From NCBI GenBank assembly GCA_964385195.1, contig CAYLOC010000111.1:1-10794 (forward strand): a stretch of 10,794 bases of DNA, given 5' to 3'. Positions 7,297 to 10,794 of the stretch are shown here, one piece after another. Within the stretch, counting starts at the first letter, position 1; each line of letters opens with the position of its first letter. The position numbers and the translations under genes are program-made. The DNA comes from CAYLOC01 sp964385195. Lineage in GTDB: Bacteria; Actinomycetota; Actinomycetes; Propionibacteriales; Nocardioidaceae. The notes beneath the pieces were generated by a model. The model made no database searches and was not told the origin of the DNA. It was given only the letters and a program-made list of their open reading frames with translations.

Positions 7297-9355
7297 ACCG
7301 GCCACCCGCTGGCTCGTGGGTGTGGGCGCCCTGGGCGTGGCCCTGGGGGCCACGCTGTGGCTGAGCGGTACCGACACCGGTATCTCGGCGGCACTACTGG
7401 TCAGTGGCTTGGGTCTGGCGGCCCTCGCCCTCGCCGCGATCCTGCATCCTTCCTTCGCGTTGGTGCTGCTCGTGGTGGTGGTGTTGTCCAACACCAGTTC
7501 TGTGGTCGGGTACGTGCATGGGCTCTCGGTCTACACCGCCACGTTGGTGTTGGCGGTGTGCTCGTTGGCGTTCGGACTGGCTCGCCGCTCGATCCGGCTC
7601 TGCTGGTCGCCGGTGTATCTGTTGGCGGGGATCTACCTCGCATGCCAGGTGCCGTCCCTGGTGCAGGCGCAGGATGCTGCACTGGCGTATGCCACGCTCG
7701 CCAACCGCGCCAAGGATGTGCTGTTGCTGGTCGTCATCGGACTGCTTGCTACCGCCGTTCCTGCTACCGCGGTCTCGGAACGTGCAGTGGCCGCAGCGTC
7801 GACCGAAAGGCTCCTCCTCCTGGCGCGGACGTCGGTCGCCGTCATGGGTGCGCTGGCTGCGCTCAGTGTCCTGCACCAGTTTGTGTTCAGCGGTGCAGGT
7901 TCCTTCTTCGGCTACAGCAACATCCCCAAGGCGGCCGACCTCGGCGGCGTGACCGGGCGGCATTCCGGGCCGGTGACTGACCCGGACTTCTGGGCCCGCA
8001 GCCTGACCGCCTTCTTCCCGGTCGCGTGGGCCCTGTGGGCCGCCAAGGTGCCCCTGCTGCGTGGTGCCAGGGGTGTATGGATCGCCTCACACCGCTGGTG
8101 GTTGGTCGCTTTCGGCTGTATTGGCGTCGGTGTATTCCTGACCAGTTCTCGCGGGGGCATGCTCGCCGCTGCCATTGCGGTCGTGGTCGCCCTCGGTGTG
8201 GCAGGTGTCCGCTACCGACGGCTGTTGTGGCTGATGCCTGTCGCTGTTCCCGTGCTGCTCCTGATCCCGGGAGTGGGGTCGCGCCTGTTGACGTTGTCCC
8301 AGGTCGGTGGTGCGGTCACCGCGAGCGCCGGCGACGCCTCGCTCATCCAGCGCGCTGCCGCACAAGAGATCGGGCTGGCCATGGTCCGCCACCGTCCGGC
8401 CCTTGGCGTCGGGCTGGGTAACTTCGCGACCGCCTGGGACCAGTACGCGACCGATGCCACCACGGCTGTGCTCCGGCAGGTCGCGCCGCACAATCTCTAC
8501 CTGCAGGCAGCCGCCGAAGGAGGACTGTTAGGGCTGTCCGGTCTGCTCATCCTCGGTGTGGGTTGTCTCGTTCTCGCAGGGCGGGCCCTGTTCGTTGCGC
8601 ATACCGGCCGCTACCGAGTCCTATCTGCGGGAATCCTGGCGGGACTGGCGGGATGGCTCGCTGCCAGCGTCGTGCTGCACCTGGGTTTCCTGCGGGTGTT
8701 CTTCGTCGCCGCGGTGTTAGCCGCGGCGACGGACATCGCCGTACGACGACAGGCCGCCGCACTCGGCACACCCCCAACGATGTCTGCGGTCCCCGCGGCT
8801 CCCGGGGCGTCTTGGCGGCGGCATGTTCCGGTGGGTGCAGCCGTGCTGGTCGCAGTCGGTGTACTCGCGGCGGGTTGGATGCTGGGTTGGGCGCAGGTCC
8901 ACCGCTACTCCGCCACCGACGACGCGTACCTGGTGCCGCGTGGGCAGGAACGCACCGCGCCATCGGCGTACACCTACGGGCTGCTCGACCGGTCGTTCAC
9001 TCTTCCGTCGTACGCCACGATCGTTGACGTCGGCGTCCCGGATGCGCTACGCAACCGCGGCGCTGCGGCAACAGTTGCGGTGAGTGCATCAACGACCAAC
9101 GCAGTGGTGACGGTCGAGGCCACAGCTCAGTCCCGGGCGAGCGCCGTGGCTGACGTGACCTCGGTGCTCCGGCATGGGCAGGCGCTCGTGGCAGAGGCCG
9201 GAGGAATGTACCGGCTCAGCCCCTCGCAGTCCCCACCCACGGTGCAACCGGTCGCGGTGCTGCAATGGTCCCGCCTTGGCCTCCTCGCGCTGACGGTCCT
9301 CGTGGCCGCCGTGTTGTGCTGGTGGTTCGTCCGCAGGGGGTTGCCCCGTGGGTGA
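7274..9355 (+). CDS. O-antigen ligase/Wzy-family polymerase with C-terminal Wzz-like module
   Basis: Read from ATG 7274 this is a 693-residue polytopic membrane protein. About a dozen helices fill residues 13-500. The O-antigen ligase/polymerase family (PF04932-like) is indicated by RHSGPVTDPDFWARSL, TSSRGG at 290-295, LGVGLGNF at 377-384, and the hallmark loop HNLYLQAAAEGGLLG from H406 with E415. After residue about 517 comes an unusual extra module: a helix (518-538), an extracytoplasmic segment of about 120 residues containing YLVPRG and VVTVEATAQSRASA, a proline-rich stretch (P650, P654, P655, P659), and a final helix at about 668-686 with a short basic tail. This matches the Wzz plan and resembles the separate Wzz-like protein upstream. 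The start is uncertain because the gap lies 20 bases upstream; 7274 overlaps the preceding frame by 23 bases and lacks a good binding site. It probably polymerises the flipped repeat unit; ligase activity cannot be excluded. Confidence 0.88.
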   Translation: MSLSIRAEPATRWLVGVGALGVALGATLWLSGTDTGISAALLVSGLGLAALALAAILHPSFALVLLVVVVLSNTSSVVGYVHGLSVYTATLVLAVCSLAFGLARRSIRLCWSPVYLLAGIYLACQVPSLVQAQDAALAYATLANRAKDVLLLVVIGLLATAVPATAVSERAVAAASTERLLLLARTSVAVMGALAALSVLHQFVFSGAGSFFGYSNIPKAADLGGVTGRHSGPVTDPDFWARSLTAFFPVAWALWAAKVPLLRGARGVWIASHRWWLVAFGCIGVGVFLTSSRGGMLAAAIAVVVALGVAGVRYRRLLWLMPVAVPVLLLIPGVGSRLLTLSQVGGAVTASAGDASLIQRAAAQEIGLAMVRHRPALGVGLGNFATAWDQYATDATTAVLRQVAPHNLYLQAAAEGGLLGLSGLLILGVGCLVLAGRALFVAHTGRYRVLSAGILAGLAGWLAASVVLHLGFLRVFFVAAVLAAATDIAVRRQAAALGTPPTMSAVPAAPGASWRRHVPVGAAVLVAVGVLAAGWMLGWAQVHRYSATDDAYLVPRGQERTAPSAYTYGLLDRSFTLPSYATIVDVGVPDALRNRGAAATVAVSASTTNAVVTVEATAQSRASAVADVTSVLRHGQALVAEAGGMYRLSPSQSPPTVQPVAVLQWSRLGLLALTVLVAAVLCWWFVRRGLPRG
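9335..9340 (+). promoter_or_regulatory. Ribosome binding site supporting the GTG start at 9348
   Basis: AGGGGG lies seven bases before GTG 9348, inside the end of the polymerase gene. It supports this GTG as the start, giving an eight-base overlap with the polymerase stop at 9353-9355. Confidence 0.6.
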
Positions 9356-10481
9356 ACTTCCGCGCACCGTCTGCCACGTGATCCACAGCCTGCAAGACGG
9401 GGGTGCGGAGCACGTCCTGGTCGACTTCGCCACGGCCACTGCCGCCCACGGTCTGCGAACGGTCGTGGTCGCTCTCGTCGGCGACACCGGAACACGTCAT
9501 GGCTGCGCTCTGAAGGCTGCTGGTGCGCAGGTCTATAGCCTCCACCTACCCAACCGGTGGGACCCCCGTGGCCCACTCCGGTGCAGGGACGTACTCCGGC
9601 AGGTTCGACCGGACATCGTGCACACCCATCTCAAACATGCAGATCTGGCGGGTGGACTGGCCGCGCACACCCTGAGGATCCCCACGGTGTCCACCCTGCA
9701 CGTGATCGAGGACGCTCCGACGGTGGTCGGACGAGTCAAGCGTGGCCTCGCGGCGGCGGTACGGTCGCGCGCTCGCTGTACCATCGCCGTCTCCCGGGCC
9801 CAGCGACAGTGGTACCTACAGACGTTCTCCCGGCATCCCGGTCACGTGGTCACCATGCCGAACGGGGTCGTCGCCGGCGCACCGATCACCACAGCCGCCA
9901 CGTCGCAGCTGCGCGGGGAGCTGGGGGCGGGTCGCGACGACGTGCTCGCGGTCATGGTGTCGGTGCTGCGTCCCGGAAAGGGACACGCGGACCTGGTCCG
10001 GGCCGCGGAACTCCTGCCGGAGACCTCCCGCGTGCGGTTGGCCATCGTGGGCGATGGAGAGTCCCGAGCCGTCGTGGAGGGTCTCGTTGCGAAGAGCCCG
10101 GCACGGGATCGGCTCAGGCTGGTCGGCTACCGCGACGACGTGCCGACGCTGCTGCAGGCGGCCGACCTCGTCATCCACCCCACCCATGCGGACGCGCTGC
10201 CAACGGCGCTGATCCACGGTCTGGCGGCGGGCGTGCCTGTGCTCGCCACCGACGTCGGAGGGGTACCGGACATCGTGACGCCAGACGTCGGCGTACTGGT
10301 GCCACCACGGGAGCCCGAGCAGTTGGCGGAGGCGTTGGAGAGGCTGGCCCGAGACCCGCTGATGAGGGCACGGATGGGGCGGGCCGGCCGGCGTCGCTTC
10401 GAGTCACAGTTCTCGGCGCAGGTGTGGGCGGACCGACTGCTTGCACTGTACGTCAAGGTGCTTTCCGGCAGTCCGGTCTGA
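9348..10481 (+). CDS. GT4-like glycosyltransferase
   Basis: This 377-residue GT-B glycosyltransferase begins with CHVIHSLQDGGAEHVLVD, the GT4 N-terminal loop, then DIVHTHLKHADLAGG, VSTLHVIED, TIAVSRAQ and MPNGV. The C-terminal domain has VSVLRPGKGH, LAIVGDGES, and HPTHADALPTALIHGLAAGVP followed by VLATDVGGVPD. The position of the usual E-x7-E motif carries D282 and H290, so both glutamates are changed. The overall pattern is close to the GT4 at 2098-3255, which keeps both glutamates, and the pair may be an old duplication. The role is probably transfer of one sugar of the repeat unit, but changed acceptor handling or loss of activity is possible. The gene starts at GTG inside the end of the polymerase gene and is the last gene of the overlapping run. 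Confidence 0.92.
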   Translation: MGELPRTVCHVIHSLQDGGAEHVLVDFATATAAHGLRTVVVALVGDTGTRHGCALKAAGAQVYSLHLPNRWDPRGPLRCRDVLRQVRPDIVHTHLKHADLAGGLAAHTLRIPTVSTLHVIEDAPTVVGRVKRGLAAAVRSRARCTIAVSRAQRQWYLQTFSRHPGHVVTMPNGVVAGAPITTAATSQLRGELGAGRDDVLAVMVSVLRPGKGHADLVRAAELLPETSRVRLAIVGDGESRAVVEGLVAKSPARDRLRLVGYRDDVPTLLQAADLVIHPTHADALPTALIHGLAAGVPVLATDVGGVPDIVTPDVGVLVPPREPEQLAEALERLARDPLMRARMGRAGRRRFESQFSAQVWADRLLALYVKVLSGSPV

Positions 10482-10494
10482 CTTTCCGAAACCG

Positions 10495-10524
10495 GCGACG
10501 CGGACCATGGTCGCTGGTTAGCGT
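10495..10524 (+). promoter_or_regulatory. Possible promoter for a leaderless lipoprotein transcript
   Basis: TAGCGT at 10519-10524 fits the actinobacterial TANNNT -10 pattern and ends six bases before GTG 10531, the spacing expected if transcription starts at the start codon. A weak -35 with a GAC core (GCGACG, 10495-10500) lies 18 bases upstream. There is no convincing ribosome binding site, which fits a leaderless message. The match is short and could be chance. Confidence 0.35.
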
Positions 10525-10530
10525 GGCCCT

Positions 10531-10794
10531 GTGAGACGCGGGACGGGCGTCGGTGTTGGCTCGGTGGTCTTGCTGCTGTGTGTCGGCTGCGGGACGTCGG
10601 GGACAACAGCGACGTCGTCCACGGTTGATCACCCGACTCCCGTCGACCACGCCAGCGTTCACGCGACCCGCAGCCCATCGCCCTCGAACCGGCGTACTAC
10701 TGGAACGCCCACCGCGCCTCGTCGTACCGCGCCTGTCCATACCGTGCCTGCTGCGAGTCCCGTGGCGACCGCTACCCAGCCGGCGACTCCGCCG
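10531..10794 (+). CDS. Putative lipoprotein with Thr/Pro/Ala-rich linker, N-terminal part
   Basis: The frame is open from GTG 10531 to the window end (88 codons, no stop), with an in-frame TAG at 10519-10521, so the GTG is the only upstream start. The N-terminus has two arginines, a hydrophobic stretch (VGVGSVVLLLCVG) and Cys20 in the sequence LLCVGCG, which fits a lipoprotein signal although the -3 residue is Cys rather than Leu. The next 68 residues are rich in Thr, Pro, Ala and Ser (for example TTGTPTAPRR and VATATQPATPP), like a flexible wall-spanning linker before a folded domain that lies beyond the window. It is separated from the glycosyltransferase by about 50 bases. A secreted enzyme or binding protein acting on the glycan is possible from context, but no domain is visible, so function is unknown. 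Confidence 0.6.
   Translation, partial: MRRGTGVGVGSVVLLLCVGCGTSGTTATSSTVDHPTPVDHASVHATRSPSPSNRRTTGTPTAPRRTAPVHTVPAASPVATATQPATPP

Noticed and set aside
10473..10495. Possible terminator stem (CCGGT ... ACCGG) after the last glycosyltransferase
   Set aside because: Only five base pairs with a 13-base loop and no T run; too weak to call a terminator.

Overview
The window is GC-rich DNA with strong G/C preference at third codon positions, GTG as well as ATG starts, and short start/stop overlaps. This points to an actinomycete. I cannot name the genus from the sequence. All recognisable genes lie on the + strand and form one polysaccharide assembly cluster of the Wzx/Wzy type, probably for an exopolysaccharide or other surface glycan. 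I see no rRNA, tRNA, CRISPR array, insertion sequence or integrase.

Layout: the C-terminal part of a Wzx-like flippase (3-626); a fusion of a degenerate methyltransferase-like domain with an APH-type kinase (623-2101); a GT4 glycosyltransferase (2098-3255); a GT2-GT4 double glycosyltransferase with an ExoA-like first half (3252-5216); another GT-B glycosyltransferase (5216-6448); a small Wzz-like two-helix membrane protein (6445 to about 7145); a 10-N assembly gap (7244-7253) in a disturbed, lower-GC stretch that probably hides part of a further gene; an O-antigen-ligase/Wzy-family polymerase with a second Wzz-like module fused at its C-terminus (7274-9355); a last GT4 glycosyltransferase (9348-10481); and, after the only clear intergenic space (about 50 bases), the start of a Thr/Pro-rich lipoprotein that runs off the window (10531 onward).

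How the genes would work together (inference from family knowledge): the glycosyltransferases build a repeat unit on a lipid carrier at the cytoplasmic face, the flippase moves it across the membrane, the Wzy-like protein polymerises it outside, and the two Wzz-like modules set chain length. The APH-type kinase may phosphorylate a sugar or lipid-linked intermediate. No initiating phosphoglycosyltransferase and no tyrosine kinase are visible here, so both may lie outside the window. Genes up to 10481 overlap or abut, apart from the gap, so they are probably cotranscribed.

The points most worth checking are the Wzy-Wzz fusion, the reading-frame switch and direct repeat around the gap, and the methyltransferase-like/kinase fusion.
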